Positions 17,392 through 26,972 of a stretch of 42,324 nt of DNA are shown piece after piece. The position numbers were made by a program, and so were the translations under genes. The DNA lies in assembly GCF_030684895.1 (NCBI RefSeq), contig NZ_JAUXXP010000048.1, positions 1 to 42,324 of the forward strand, in the 5' to 3' direction. This stretch comes from Pseudomonas sp. (GTDB lineage: Bacteria; Pseudomonadota; Gammaproteobacteria; Pseudomonadales; Pseudomonadaceae). The notes below the pieces were generated by a model. That model saw nothing but the letters and a program-made list of their open reading frames with translations. It was not told the DNA's origin and did not search any database. The stretch's first letter is position 1. Each line of letters begins with the position of its first letter.

Positions 17392-18318
17392 TTAAACGTG
17401 CCAATGGGCACGGGCGGCGGCAATATCGGCAGCAATGGCCGTCTTCAATGCCTCAAGGGAGGCGAAACGCTGCTCATCGCGCAGCTTGTGGTGGAAAGCC
17501 ACCGTCAAACGCCGGCCATATAAATCACCGGCAAAGTCCAGCAAATGCACTTCCAGATGAGCGCGGCCATCGCCAGCCACACTGGGGCGCACGCCAATAT
17601 TGGCGACGCCCGGCCAGGTCTGACCGTCGATCTCGGTGCTGACCAGGTACACGCCCTTAAGCGGCACCCGTTTACGCTTGAGTTGCACGTTGGCGGTCGG
17701 CGCATTCAGCTGACGGCCGAGCTTCTGTCCATGCAACACCCGCCCGGCGATCTGAAAGGGCCGCCCAAGCAGGTGTTGCGCTAAGGCAAAATCACCGGCA
17801 TCAAGGGCTTCACGCACCCGTGTACTGCTGACGCGGATGCCATCCAACTCGACCGTGGTTGCAGCCTCAACGCTAAAGCCTTCACGCTCACCGGCCTCGG
17901 CCAGGAAGGCAAAATCACCGGCGCGGTCACAGCCGAAGCGAAAGTCATCACCCACTTCCAGATGCTGCACCCCCAGGCCTTCGACCAGCACCCGATGCAC
18001 GAACTCGGCAGCACTAAGCTCACGCAGGCGACGGTTGAAACTCAGACACAGCACCCGGTCAACACCCTCGGCAGCCAACAGTGCGACCTTGTCCCGCAGC
18101 CGCGCCAAGCGCGCCGGAGCGGTATCTGGAGCAAAGAATTCACGTGGCTGCGGTTCAAAAATCAACACGCAGCTGGGCACGCCAAGTTCGGCGGAGCGCT
18201 CACGCAAACGCACCAAAATGGCCTGATGACCACGATGGACGCCGTCGAAATTACCGATGGTGGCGACACAGCCCCGATGCTGGGGCCGCAAATTGTGTAG
18301 GCCTCGAACCAGCTGCAT
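17392..18318 (-). CDS. ribF: RibF, bifunctional riboflavin kinase/FAD synthetase
   Basis: A 308-residue enzyme converting riboflavin to FMN and FAD. The N-terminal adenylyltransferase domain shows GCVATIGNFDGVHRGHQAIL (nucleotide-binding GxFDGxHxGH) and RVREALDAGDFALAQHLLGRPF. The kinase domain has GRQLNAPTANVQL and GVYLVSTEIDGQTWPGVANIGVRP. I chose ATG 18318 (MQLVRGLHNL), which matches the usual N-terminus; ATG 18336 (MSKKRVMQLV) is also possible. It precedes ileS with a 35-base gap. Confidence 0.94.
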   Translation of the reverse strand: MQLVRGLHNLRPQHRGCVATIGNFDGVHRGHQAILVRLRERSAELGVPSCVLIFEPQPREFFAPDTAPARLARLRDKVALLAAEGVDRVLCLSFNRRLRELSAAEFVHRVLVEGLGVQHLEVGDDFRFGCDRAGDFAFLAEAGEREGFSVEAATTVELDGIRVSSTRVREALDAGDFALAQHLLGRPFQIAGRVLHGQKLGRQLNAPTANVQLKRKRVPLKGVYLVSTEIDGQTWPGVANIGVRPSVAGDGRAHLEVHLLDFAGDLYGRRLTVAFHHKLRDEQRFASLEALKTAIAADIAAARAHWHV

Positions 18319-18346
18319 AACGCGCTTCTTGCTCATAAAGTGGTCG

Positions 18347-18375
18347 ATTATACGCACACCGCGCAGCGGACAACA
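18347..18375 (-). promoter_or_regulatory. Probable promoter of the ribF-ileS-lspA-fkpB-ispH operon
   Basis: On the minus strand a perfect -10 hexamer TATAAT occupies 18352-18347, 28 bases before the ribF ATG. The -35 is weak: TTGTCC at a 15-base or TGTTGT at a 17-base spacing. If correct, the leader is very short and ATG 18318 is the only practical start. Confidence 0.45.
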
Positions 18376-18384
18376 GGCAGCAAA

Positions 18385-19929
18385 TCAGAGCGCACTACGC
18401 CGAGCAAAGTCCTTCAGCCGAAAACCCAGCAGCGCCAACGCGGCCAAATAGGCCAGCATGCCCACACCCACCAGCCCACCCAAGCGCAGCAAACGCCAGA
18501 GCATGGTGCCGTCCGCCCAGGCCGGCAGCTGCTGCATGGCCAGTAGCAGCACCGCTACCATCGCCAGCAGCGCCAGCAACAACTTGCCGAGAAAAAGCGC
18601 CCAGCCCGGCTGCGGCTGAAACATCTCGCGTTTGCGCAGCTGCCAGTACAACAACCCAGCATTCAGACAGGCGGCCAGACCGATGGCCAGCGCCAAACCG
18701 GCATGCGCCAGGGGAATCACGAAAATAAACAGCACATTCATTACTTGGGTCGCCAGCAGCGTCACCAGACCAATACGCACGGGTGTCTTGATGTTCTGCT
18801 GGGCATAAAAGGCCGGCGCGAGAATTTTCACCAGAATGATGCCGACCAAACCTAGCGAGTAGGCAATTAAGGCGCGCTGGGTCATCAAAGTATCGTCAGC
18901 GGTGAATTTGCCGTACTGGAACAGCGAGGCAATTAACGGCTCAGAAATAATCGCCAAGGCCACCGCACTGGGCAGCGCCAACACCAGGCACAGGCGCAAT
19001 CCCCAGTCGAGCAACCTGGAGTAGTCCTCGCGACTGTCGCCGGCATGGGTTTTCGACAGGGCCGGCAGCAGAATAGTCCCCAGCGCCACACCCAACACGC
19101 CAGCCGGCAACTCCATCAAGCGGTCGGCGTAATACATCCAGGACACCGAGCCGGCGACCAGAAAGGAGGCGAAGATGGTGTTGATGATCAGCGAAATCTG
19201 GCTGACCGACACCCCAAAGATCGCCGGCCCCATCTGCTTCACCACGCGCCACACGCCGGTATCTTTGAGATTCAGCCGAGGCAGCACCAGCATGCCGATC
19301 TTGTGCAGATGCGGCAGCTGGAACAACAGCTGCGCCAAGCCGCCCACCAGCACCGCCCACCCCAAGGCCATAATTGGCGGATCGAAATAGGGCGTCAGAA
19401 ACAGGGCAAACACGATCATGCTGAGATTCAGCAGCGTCGGCACAAAGGCCGGCACCGAGAAGCGGTTCCAGGTATTGAGCACCGCCCCTGCCAGCGAGGA
19501 CAGGGAGATCAGCAAAATATAAGGAAAGGTGACCCGCAGCAGATCGGTGGTCAGCTCAAAACGCTCCACCTCATCGGCAAAACCTGGCGCGGAGGCCCAG
19601 ACAATCCAGGGCGCGGCAAGAATCCCGATAAAGGTCACCAGCGCCAGCACCAGCGTCAGCAGACCGGTGACGTAAGCCAGAAATGTGCGCGTAGCTTCAT
19701 CGCCCTGCTGGGTTTTATACTCAGCCAGTATCGGCACAAACGCCTGTGAAAACGCGCCCTCGGCAAAAATACGGCGCAGCAGATTGGGCAGTTTGAACGC
19801 CACCACAAAGGCGTCCGAAGCCACGCCAGCGCCGAAGGTGCGAGCGATTATGGTGTCGCGCACAAAGCCCAATACACGCGAAAGCATGGTCATGGAGCTG
19901 ACGGCGGCCAACGACTTGAGCAAATTCAT
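18385..19929 (-). CDS. murJ: MurJ (MviN), lipid II flippase
   Basis: A 514-residue integral membrane protein of the MOP superfamily with about 14 hydrophobic segments. The N-terminus [35 protein letters not shown] and the stretch [24 protein letters not shown] are the strongest MurJ signatures and include the essential Arg residues of the central cavity. MurJ flips the peptidoglycan precursor lipid II across the inner membrane. The start is ATG 19929. It lies upstream of ribF in the same orientation but with its own 66-base gap and the ribF promoter in it. It is divergent from rpsT, as in P. aeruginosa. Confidence 0.96.
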   Translation of the reverse strand: MNLLKSLAAVSSMTMLSRVLGFVRDTIIARTFGAGVASDAFVVAFKLPNLLRRIFAEGAFSQAFVPILAEYKTQQGDEATRTFLAYVTGLLTLVLALVTFIGILAAPWIVWASAPGFADEVERFELTTDLLRVTFPYILLISLSSLAGAVLNTWNRFSVPAFVPTLLNLSMIVFALFLTPYFDPPIMALGWAVLVGGLAQLLFQLPHLHKIGMLVLPRLNLKDTGVWRVVKQMGPAIFGVSVSQISLIINTIFASFLVAGSVSWMYYADRLMELPAGVLGVALGTILLPALSKTHAGDSREDYSRLLDWGLRLCLVLALPSAVALAIISEPLIASLFQYGKFTADDTLMTQRALIAYSLGLVGIILVKILAPAFYAQQNIKTPVRIGLVTLLATQVMNVLFIFVIPLAHAGLALAIGLAACLNAGLLYWQLRKREMFQPQPGWALFLGKLLLALLAMVAVLLLAMQQLPAWADGTMLWRLLRLGGLVGVGMLAYLAALALLGFRLKDFARRSAL

Positions 19930-20026
19930 GTAGTATCCCGGCTCCGCAAACAAGCACTGGCGCGCAAAGGCGACGAGTGTAGCGGTCTGCCACTGGTCAG
20001 GCCAGTACAGGGAAAAGCCATCAGGC

Positions 20027-20055
20027 TTGACAGCACTCCCTCATATCGGCATGAT
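20027..20055 (+). promoter_or_regulatory. Probable sigma-70 promoter of rpsT
   Basis: A perfect -35 TTGACA (20027-20032) is followed after 17 bases by CATGAT (20050-20055; 4 of 6 matches to TATAAT). This gives a leader of about 45 bases before the rpsT GTG start. Confidence 0.6.
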
Positions 20056-20106
20056 TCGCGGCCTTATTTGTTTGTAACCCCCAGAATCTTTTCGAGGAGC
20101 TTGACG

Positions 20107-20385
20107 GTGGCCAATACACCTTCTGCCAAAAAACGCGCAAAACAGGCTGAGAAGCGTCGTAGCCATAACGCCAGCCAGCGCTCGATGGTCCGTACCTACA
20201 TCAAGAACGTCGTCAAGGCGATCGAAGCCAAAGACGTAGCTCTTGCTACTACTGCCTACACCCTGGCTGTGCCAGTTATCGACCGTATGGCCGATAAAGG
20301 CATCATCCACAAGAACAAAGCCGCTCGTCATAAGAGCCGCCTGAATGGCCATATCAAGGCCCTGAGCGAAGCTGCAGCTGCCTAA
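20107..20385 (+). CDS. rpsT: RpsT, 30S ribosomal protein S20
   Basis: A 92-residue, very basic protein: [21 protein letters not shown] at the start and [20 protein letters not shown] near the end are diagnostic of S20. Initiation is at GTG 20107, seven bases after a strong GAGGAG; an upstream in-frame ATG (20068) would add 13 residues that are not part of S20. The unusual start codon may matter because S20 represses its own translation in E. coli, where the start is UUG. It is transcribed alone, between its own promoter and terminator. Confidence 0.96.
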   Translation: MANTPSAKKRAKQAEKRRSHNASQRSMVRTYIKNVVKAIEAKDVALATTAYTLAVPVIDRMADKGIIHKNKAARHKSRLNGHIKALSEAAAA

Positions 20386-20412
20386 GCTGTTAGCAATACG
20401 CTGATTGTTCTT

Positions 20413-20440
20413 AAAAAACCGGCTTAACCGCCGGTTTTTT
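20413..20440 (+). terminator. Rho-independent terminator of rpsT
   Basis: AACCGGC / GCCGGTT hairpin with a six-base loop, followed by TTTTTT, 28 bases after the rpsT stop. Confidence 0.9.
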
Positions 20441-20464
20441 ATTGCCCAGAAAATGACAAGCCAC

Positions 20465-20493
20465 AAAAAAGCCCGAATCGCTCCGGGCTTTTT
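20465..20493 (-). terminator. Terminator downstream of creA (bidirectional)
   Basis: AAAAAGCCCG (from 20465) and CGGGCTTTTT form a hairpin with A/T runs on both sides, just beyond the creA stop on the minus strand. Confidence 0.85.
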
Positions 20494-20495
20494 AC

Positions 20496-20960
20496 TCAGG
20501 GCTTTTGCGGCCAGGGCAGAATCGGAATGGCCGTTACTGCATTCTGCGGGCTGCCCTCGATTACCCGGTCGCTGTAGACCAGATAAACCAGGGTATTGCG
20601 CCTCTGATCGAAGAATCTCACCACCTGCATGGTCTTGAACACCAACGAAGTGCGCTCGCGAAATACCTCTTCGCCCTCCTTGAGCTTCTCCAGAAAGCTG
20701 ATCGGCCCAACCTGGCGACAGGCAATTGACGCCTCAGCGCGATCCTCGGCCAACCCCAGGCCGCCCTTGACGCCGCCCGTCTTGGCCCGCGACAAGTAAC
20801 AGGTCACGCCTTCAACTTTAGGGTCATCAAACGCCTCAACAACGATTTTGTCGTTCGGCCCCATAAACTTGAAAACCGTCGACACCTCACCAATCTGCTC
20901 AGCCGCCGCAAAACCAGGCAGCAGCACTAGCGCACCCAGGAATCCCTTTACCACTCGCAT
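20496..20960 (-). CDS. creA: CreA-family periplasmic protein
   Basis: A 154-residue protein. The N-terminus [20 protein letters not shown] is a clear signal peptide, cleaved before EQIGEV, so the protein is exported. The family core is visible: [37 protein letters not shown], and [19 protein letters not shown]. Two cysteines (VTCYL, IACRQV) may form a disulphide. CreA is widespread in proteobacteria but has no established biochemical role. The start is ATG 20960, since the upstream in-frame ATG would put charged residues before the signal peptide. It stands alone between rpsT and proB. Confidence 0.88.
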   Translation of the reverse strand: MRVVKGFLGALVLLPGFAAAEQIGEVSTVFKFMGPNDKIVVEAFDDPKVEGVTCYLSRAKTGGVKGGLGLAEDRAEASIACRQVGPISFLEKLKEGEEVFRERTSLVFKTMQVVRFFDQRRNTLVYLVYSDRVIEGSPQNAVTAIPILPWPQKP

Positions 20961-20981
20961 CAGCCTTCCCTCAAAACCCAT

Positions 20982-21240
20982 TCAAAGTCTCGCGAGCTAG
21001 AGCCATGCAAGGCGCTACGCTAGTAACAGCCTCCGGCTGGTCAAAACAAGCGAGACACGTAGCGTAGCGCAGTAACAGCCGCAGGGTGAGCGCAGCGAAT
21101 CAAGCGGAGTGTACTGCTGCAAATGCATTACTCGCTTCGCTCGCCCTCCGGGCCGCACTAAAGCGCGTTAGCCGCAAGCGGCTTGCTGAGCCTGTTTTTA
21201 ACGCAGCAGGGCCGACGCGCAGCAGGCTTTGTGCAGGCTT
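20982..21240. repeat. Non-coding region with nested repeats between creA and proB
   Basis: No credible gene is seen. GCGCTACGCT (21012-21021) and its reverse complement AGCGTAGCGC (21061-21070) are each followed directly by AGTAACAGCC. Further on are the perfect palindrome AGCCGCAAGCGGCT (21170-21183) and CGCAGCAGG twice (21202-21210, 21218-21226). The last bases run straight into the proB stop, so proB has no clear terminator here apart from these structures. Confidence 0.6.
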
Positions 21241-22359
21241 TCAAATCAGGATCAAATTATCCCGATGCACCAGCTCGGGCTCATCAACATACCCCAGCAG
21301 CTTCTGAATGGCATCCGATGACTGACCGATGATCTTTTGCGCCTCAAGCGCACTGTAGTTGGCCAGCCCACGAGCAATCTCGCGACCGTCCGCCGCCACG
21401 CAGACCACCATCTCACCGCGGCGAAAACTGCCCTGCACGGCTTTCACGCCAACCGGCAGCAAACTCTTGGTGCCGGTTGCCAAGGCCTTGACCGCACCGT
21501 CATCCAGCACCAGGGTGCCGCGCGTCTGCAGATGCCCCGCCAGCCACTGCTTGCGCGCCGCCAGCATGCCGCGCTCAGGCGCCAGCAACGTACCCAGGCG
21601 CTCACCCGACTTGAGCCGCGCCAGTACCTGTTCGATAGCCCCACCGACAATCACCGTATGCGCACCGGAACGTGCCGCCAGGCGCGCCGCGCGCAGCTTG
21701 GTCTGCATACCGCCACGCCCCAGCGCACCACCCACACCGCCCGCAACAGCATCCAGCGCAGGATCATCAGCACGCGCCTCATAGATCAGCTCGGCATCGG
21801 GGTTATGTCGCGGATCGGCGTTATACATGCCGTCGCGGTCCGTGAGGATCACCAGCAGATCGGCCTCGACAAGGTTAGCCACCAGCGCTGCCAAAGTGTC
21901 GTTGTCACCAAAACGGATCTCATCGGTAACCACGGTGTCGTTCTCGTTGATAACCGGCACCACATCCAGATCCACCAGCGTGCGCAGCGTGCTGCGCGCA
22001 TTCAGGTAGCGCTTGCGATCGGACAGATCGTCGTGAGTCAGCAGGATCTGCGCCGTGCGCCGACCATGCTCGGCAAAGCTCGACTCCCACGCCTGAATCA
22101 GCACCATCTGGCCAATCGCCGCAGCCGCCTGCAACTCATGCATCGCACTCGGCCGAGCACTCCAGCCCAGCTTACTCATGCCCGCAGCCACCGCCCCCGA
22201 TGACACCAACACCAACTCGACGCCCTGCTCGCGCAGCGCGACCATCTGCCTGACCCACACAGCCATCGCTGCGCGATCCAGACCACGACCATCAGCAGTC
22301 AGCAGCGCACTGCCAATCTTCACCACCCAGCGCTGCGCGCCGGTTACCTTGTCACGCAT
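21241..22359 (-). CDS. proB: ProB, glutamate 5-kinase
   Basis: A 372-residue enzyme that phosphorylates glutamate in the first step of proline synthesis. The amino-acid kinase domain (1-260) shows [60 protein letters not shown] and [14 protein letters not shown]-terminal PUA domain (about 280-370) carries [14 protein letters not shown] and [10 protein letters not shown]. Proline feedback inhibition is usual for this form. The start is ATG 22359 with GGAAG upstream. It lies downstream of obg in the same direction but is separated from it by a terminator. Confidence 0.95.
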   Translation of the reverse strand: MRDKVTGAQRWVVKIGSALLTADGRGLDRAAMAVWVRQMVALREQGVELVLVSSGAVAAGMSKLGWSARPSAMHELQAAAAIGQMVLIQAWESSFAEHGRRTAQILLTHDDLSDRKRYLNARSTLRTLVDLDVVPVINENDTVVTDEIRFGDNDTLAALVANLVEADLLVILTDRDGMYNADPRHNPDAELIYEARADDPALDAVAGGVGGALGRGGMQTKLRAARLAARSGAHTVIVGGAIEQVLARLKSGERLGTLLAPERGMLAARKQWLAGHLQTRGTLVLDDGAVKALATGTKSLLPVGVKAVQGSFRRGEMVVCVAADGREIARGLANYSALEAQKIIGQSSDAIQKLLGYVDEPELVHRDNLILI

Positions 22360-22391
22360 GATCTTCCAACCTTAGCCGCGACCCGTGATTA

Positions 22392-22420
22392 CAAAAACGC
22401 CGCAATTAAGCGGCGTTTTG
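22392..22420 (-). terminator. Terminator between obg and proB
   Basis: AACGCCGC / GCGGCGTT hairpin with loop AATTAA and a T5 run on the minus strand, eight bases after the obg stop. It ends obg transcription before proB. Confidence 0.85.
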
Positions 22421-22427
22421 TAGTTGC

Positions 22428-23681
<1,254 letters not shown>

Positions 23682-23772
23682 CTAAACCGAGAAACACCAG
23701 GTTCTTGCAAAATTGACCTGCATTCAAATCGAACGCTACACCCAGGACAGTTTGGCAAGAACCCCAAGAAAC

Positions 23773-23802
23773 AAAAAAGCCCCGTCGCATGGACGGGGCT
23801 TT
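23773..23802 (-). terminator. Terminator or attenuator after rpmA, before obg
   Basis: AAAGCCCCGTC / GACGGGGCTTT hairpin with a T6 run on the minus strand, 17 bases past the rpmA stop. It probably limits read-through from the ribosomal protein genes into obg. Confidence 0.85.
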
Positions 23803-23818
23803 CCCAGCAGTCGCGCAA

Positions 23819-24076
23819 TTAAGCCGCAACGACGCTCACGTAACGGCGGTTGAACGCGCCTTTTACTTCAAACTTGATCACGCCTTCGATTTTCGCGAAG
23901 AGGGTGTGATCTTTACCCATGCCAACGCCGTAACCGGCGTGGAACTGGGTGCCGCGCTGACGCACGATGATGTTGCCAGGAATGATTTTCTGGCCGCCAT
24001 ACATCTTCACGCCAAGGCGTTTGGCTTCTGAGTCGCGACCGTTGCGGGTACTACCGCCAGCTTTTTTGTGTGCCAT
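23819..24076 (-). CDS. rpmA: RpmA, 50S ribosomal protein L27
   Basis: An 85-residue protein with the characteristic [24 protein letters not shown] start and [23 protein letters not shown] core. Its N-terminal tail reaches the peptidyl transferase centre. It has the direct MAHKKA N-terminus, without the cleaved extension seen in Firmicutes. TAGGAG precedes the ATG. It follows rplU by 39 bases in one operon. Confidence 0.97.
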   Translation of the reverse strand: MAHKKAGGSTRNGRDSEAKRLGVKMYGGQKIIPGNIIVRQRGTQFHAGYGVGMGKDHTLFAKIEGVIKFEVKGAFNRRYVSVVAA

Positions 24077-24115
24077 GAGTTCAATACTCCTATAAAGGGA
24101 TCAGACCGAAACGAA

Positions 24116-24427
24116 TCAGGCCTGGATACCGGTGATTTTGATCTCGGTGTACCACTGACGGTGGCCCTGGCGCTTCATGTGGTGCTTACGACGACGGAAC
24201 TTGATGATGGTGACCTTGTCGTGACGACCTTGAGCGATCACTTCAGCAACAACTTTGGCACCTTCAACAACCGGAGCGCCGATTTGCACGTCGTCGCCAT
24301 TGCCGATCAGCAGAACACGGTCAAAAGTCACAGCTTCGCCAGTGGCCAGCTCGAGTTTTTCGACCTTGAGGAATTCGCCTTCGGTGACTTTGTATTGCTT
24401 GCCACCAGTAACAATTACTGCGTACAT
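24116..24427 (-). CDS. rplU: RplU, 50S ribosomal protein L21
   Basis: A 103-residue ribosomal protein: [25 protein letters not shown] at the N-terminus and [26 protein letters not shown] at the C-terminus identify L21, which binds 23S rRNA domain II. GGAG stands before the ATG. It is the first gene of rplU-rpmA and is divergent from ispB. Confidence 0.97.
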   Translation of the reverse strand: MYAVIVTGGKQYKVTEGEFLKVEKLELATGEAVTFDRVLLIGNGDDVQIGAPVVEGAKVVAEVIAQGRHDKVTIIKFRRRKHHMKRQGHRQWYTEIKITGIQA

Positions 24428-24564
24428 GGTAAATCTCCGTTAATCCTGCTCACCCAGCGCTTTATAGGAATAAGTGTCGGCTGGCATGGCTGCTTGGGGC
24501 CGGAAGGACACCCTTGCAATTGCGTAAGGCAGGGAAATACCCAGGGGGAAGTTCAGGGTGCGCG

Positions 24565-24593
24565 ATTGTACGCAAGCAATCGACACCATGCAA
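24565..24593 (-). promoter_or_regulatory. Probable promoter of rplU-rpmA
   Basis: On the minus strand, TTGCAT (24593-24588) and TACAAT (24570-24565) are separated by 17 bases: 5 of 6 matches at each. The transcript leader would be about 130 bases, long enough for regulatory structure. Confidence 0.6.
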
Positions 24594-24611
24594 GTGCGCC
24601 GAGCGCTTACC

Positions 24612-24640
24612 TTGACAGCCCCTACCCTGCCCCCTAGCAT
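24612..24640 (+). promoter_or_regulatory. Probable promoter of ispB
   Basis: TTGACA (24612-24617), 17 bases, then TAGCAT (24635-24640). It lies back to back with the rplU promoter: the two -35 elements are only 18 bases apart. The ispB leader would be about 25 bases. Confidence 0.6.
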
Positions 24641-24672
24641 GCCGCGCAACCCATGAGTAGCAGGTGCAAGCG

Positions 24673-25641
24673 ATGCAACCCCAGGCTTTCTACCGCGTGG
24701 TGGCGGATGACTTTACCGCCGTCGACGGCATCATCCGCGCGCAACTGGTGTCGCGAGTCCCACTGGTCGAGAAAATCGGCGACTATATTATCTCCGCTGG
24801 CGGCAAACGCCTGCGCCCGCTGCTGGTTCTGCTCAGCGGCAAGGCGCTGGGTATTGAAGGCGACAACCTGCGCCTGCTCGCTGCCACCATCGAATTTCTG
24901 CACACCGCCACCCTGCTGCACGACGATGTGGTCGACATGTCCGACATGCGCCGCGGCCGCAGCACCGCTAACGCCCAGTGGGGCAATGCTCCAAGCGTGC
25001 TGGTCGGCGACTTCCTTTATTCACGCTCCTTCGAAATGATGGTCGAACTCGGCTCCATGCCGGTGATGAAGATCCTGTCCAAGGCCACCCGCGTGATTGC
25101 CGAAGGCGAAGTGCTGCAGCTGTCAAAGATTCGCGACGCCAGCACCAGCGAAGAAACCTACATGGAAGTCATCCGCGGCAAGACCGCGATGCTCTTCGAG
25201 GCCTCGACCCATAGCGCCGCCGCCCTGGCCGGTGCCAACGCCGAACAAACTGAAGCGCTGCGCACCTTTGGCGACCACCTCGGCGTGGCCTTCCAACTGG
25301 TCGACGACCTGCTCGACTACCGTGGTGATGCCACCACCCTGGGCAAGAACGTCGGTGACGACCTGGCCGAGGGCAAGCCGACCCTACCGCTGATCTACAC
25401 CATGCGCGAAGGCACGCCTGAACAAGCTGCCCTGGTACGCCAGGCGATCCAGAAAGGCGGTATCGAAGACCTGGAAAGCATCCGTAATGCCGTAGAAGCC
25501 GCCGGCGCGCTGGACTACACCGCCCAGCAGGCCCGCGACTACGCTGAACGCGCCATCGCCTGCCTGAATGTGCTGCCCGCCAGCGAATACCGCGACGCGC
25601 TGATCGAACTCAGCCGCTTTGCCGTAGCCCGCACCCACTAA
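24673..25641 (+). CDS. ispB: IspB, polyprenyl diphosphate synthase (ubiquinone side chain)
   Basis: A 322-residue trans-prenyltransferase. The first Asp-rich motif is LLHDDVVDMSDMRRG (DDxxD), the second LVDDLLDYRG; GGKRLRPLLVLLSGKALG binds substrate. It condenses IPP units to the long side chain of ubiquinone; pseudomonads make Q-9, so a nonaprenyl product is likely, though chain length cannot be read reliably from sequence. I use ATG 24673 (MQPQAFYRVVADDFTAVD); GTG 24664 would add three residues. It is divergent from rplU, as in P. aeruginosa and E. coli. Confidence 0.95.
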   Translation: MQPQAFYRVVADDFTAVDGIIRAQLVSRVPLVEKIGDYIISAGGKRLRPLLVLLSGKALGIEGDNLRLLAATIEFLHTATLLHDDVVDMSDMRRGRSTANAQWGNAPSVLVGDFLYSRSFEMMVELGSMPVMKILSKATRVIAEGEVLQLSKIRDASTSEETYMEVIRGKTAMLFEASTHSAAALAGANAEQTEALRTFGDHLGVAFQLVDDLLDYRGDATTLGKNVGDDLAEGKPTLPLIYTMREGTPEQAALVRQAIQKGGIEDLESIRNAVEAAGALDYTAQQARDYAERAIACLNVLPASEYRDALIELSRFAVARTH

Positions 25642-25658
25642 GGCCTACAGCAACAGAC

Positions 25659-25686
25659 AAAAGCCCGTCTACATGACGGGCTTTTT
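25659..25686 (+). terminator. Rho-independent terminator of ispB
   Basis: AAAAGCCCGTC / GACGGGCTTTTT hairpin with loop TACAT, starting 18 bases after the ispB stop. Confidence 0.92.
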
Positions 25687-25779
25687 ATCGCCTGCCATCC
25701 ATGACGATCGCCTGCGGGCCACCTCCGCACGACATTGAAGAATGCTCGACGAATGGCAGCGATTAGTCCTTGCTATAAA

Positions 25780-25801
25780 TATAATAAGAATTATTCTCAT
25801 C
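25780..25801 (+). promoter_or_regulatory. Fur box overlapping a -10 element upstream of the PA4570-like gene
   Basis: TAAGAATTATTCTCA (25785-25799) is one base away from the 7-1-7 Fur variant TGAGAATnATTCTCA. It abuts a perfect -10 TATAAT (25780-25785), so bound Fur-Fe would block RNA polymerase. No good -35 is seen. The start codon is 27 bases downstream. Confidence 0.75.
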
Positions 25802-25826
25802 TAACCACTTGAAAGGGAGATGAATC

Positions 25827-26054
25827 ATGACTTACCTGATCGATGCCTGGCTGGACCGCCCGCAGCCGTATCTACGCATTCTCAATCGCAACACCGGCGA
25901 AGTCTGCGCCCTGCTTAAGGAAGATGCGCTGGATGAGCTGCGTGATCAGGGCGATCTGGAGCTGCACGAGCTGAACTCCAATGAGCCGCTGGTGCTCAAG
26001 GAGTTGGTACGCAACCTGTTTCTTTACTGCTACGCCCGGGCGTTGCGCCCCTGA
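25827..26054 (+). CDS. PA4570-like small protein, iron-regulated, function unknown
   Basis: A 75-residue soluble protein: MTYLIDAWLDRPQPYLRILNRNTGEVCALL, then a helical charged segment DALDELRDQGDLELHELN, ending NLFLYCYARALRP. No signal peptide, membrane segment or metal motif is apparent. AAAGGGAGAT gives a good ribosome-binding site. It lies immediately downstream of ispB, the position of P. aeruginosa PA4570, a gene known as strongly induced by iron starvation. The Fur box just upstream fits this directly. Molecular role unknown. It is monocistronic and followed by a REP pair. Confidence 0.82.
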   Translation: MTYLIDAWLDRPQPYLRILNRNTGEVCALLKEDALDELRDQGDLELHELNSNEPLVLKELVRNLFLYCYARALRP

Positions 26055-26074
26055 CACTTTGAATATAAACGCAT

Positions 26075-26129
26075 CGCGGGCATGGCCCGCTCCTACCAGT
26101 CTGGCGTAGGAGCGGGCCATGCCCGCGAA
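26075..26129. repeat. Perfect inverted pair of GTAG-headed REP units (GAGCGGGC family)
   Basis: Two 23-base units (26075-26097 and 26107-26129) are exact reverse complements, nine bases apart. Each unit begins, in its own orientation, GTAGGAGCGGGCCATGCCCG. This is a common pseudomonad REP family; as a BIME it may also stop transcription from both converging genes. Confidence 0.9.
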
Positions 26130-26146
26130 GAAAAGCGCCTGAAACG

Positions 26147-26764
26147 TTAGAGAACGTCCAGCAGCTCCACGTCAAATACCAGCACGCTGTGCGGCGGGAT
26201 GCTGCCCACGCCTTGTTCGCCGTAGGCCAGCTCGCTCGGCACATACAGGCGCCATTTGCTGCCGGCATTCATCAGCTGCAGGGCTTCGGTCCAGCCGGCG
26301 ATTACGCCGCCAACCGGAAACTCGGCAGGCTGGCCACGATCGTAGGAGCTGTCGAACACAGTGCCGTCGATCAGGGTGCCGTGGTAGTGGGTGCGCACGC
26401 TGTCTTCACGGGAAGGCTTGGCACCTTCACCAGCGGTCAGCACTTCGTACTGCAGACCGGAAGCCAGGACGGTGATGCCGTTACGCTTGGCGTTCTCAGC
26501 CAGGAACGCCAGGCCAGCACCGGCAGCGGCTTCAGCCTTGGCGGCTGCTTCGGCTTGCATGATGTCGCGGATCACCTTGAAACTGGCGGTCAGTTCGGCT
26601 TCGCTAACGCGGCTTGGCTGGCCGTTGAAGGCATCAGTCAGGCCCGCCAGGATGGCGTCCAGGCTCACGCCCGGCGGCGGATTGTCGCGCAGCTGACCAC
26701 CCAGTTGACGGCCGATGCCGTAGCTGACGCGGGTTTCGTCAGTCGAGAGATTGATATCGGACAT
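26147..26764 (-). CDS. fklB: FklB-like FKBP-type peptidyl-prolyl isomerase
   Basis: A 205-residue FKBP22-type isomerase. The N-terminal helical dimerisation domain (about 1-85; SYGIGRQLGGQL, LDAILAGLTDAFNG, then an Ala/Glu-rich helix) precedes a linker and the FKBP domain (about 95-205). The FKBP core reads GLQYEVLTAGEGAKPS, VRTHYHGTLIDGTVFDSSYDRGQPAEFPVG, VIAGWTEALQLMNAGSKWRLYVPSELAYGEQG and IPPHSVLVFDVELLDV: all active-site aromatics are present. There is no signal peptide, so it is cytoplasmic. It corresponds in position to PA4572. Confidence 0.92.
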   Translation of the reverse strand: MSDINLSTDETRVSYGIGRQLGGQLRDNPPPGVSLDAILAGLTDAFNGQPSRVSEAELTASFKVIRDIMQAEAAAKAEAAAGAGLAFLAENAKRNGITVLASGLQYEVLTAGEGAKPSREDSVRTHYHGTLIDGTVFDSSYDRGQPAEFPVGGVIAGWTEALQLMNAGSKWRLYVPSELAYGEQGVGSIPPHSVLVFDVELLDVL

Positions 26765-26825
26765 AACACGGCTCCGCTAGGGGCTAAAAAAGGTCGGCCA
26801 GACTAGCACAAACCGCCTGGCCGCC

Positions 26826-26972
26826 CTACCCGCTCGCCGCGCCCTGGCGATTACGCCGACAACGCTCGGAGCAGTACTTCACCTCATCCCAGCAGCGCGC
26901 CCATTTCTTGCGCCAGGTAAAGGGCAGCCCGCAGACCGCGCAGGATTTGGCCGGCAGCTCGGCCTTTTTCAC
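26826..26972 (-). CDS. DUF2256 small zinc-ribbon protein of a photolyase operon
   Basis: A 48-residue protein: [39 protein letters not shown]. CxxC (C11, C14) and CxxxC (C34, C38) form a probable zinc site. I start at GTG 26972, which overlaps the stop of the photolyase gene (GTGA), with GAGG in front; the frame is open 17 codons further but that part is Arg/Gly-rich and overlaps photolyase. DUF2256 proteins are characteristically adjacent to FeS-type cryptochrome/photolyase genes, so a role in that system is likely, but the biochemical function is not known. Confidence 0.85.
   Translation of the reverse strand: MKKAELPAKSCAVCGLPFTWRKKWARCWDEVKYCSERCRRNRQGAASG

Noticed and set aside
15989..17395. 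Long plus-strand open frame (about 470 codons) opposite ileS
   Set aside because: ileS is unmistakable on the minus strand; the antisense translation shows no family motif.
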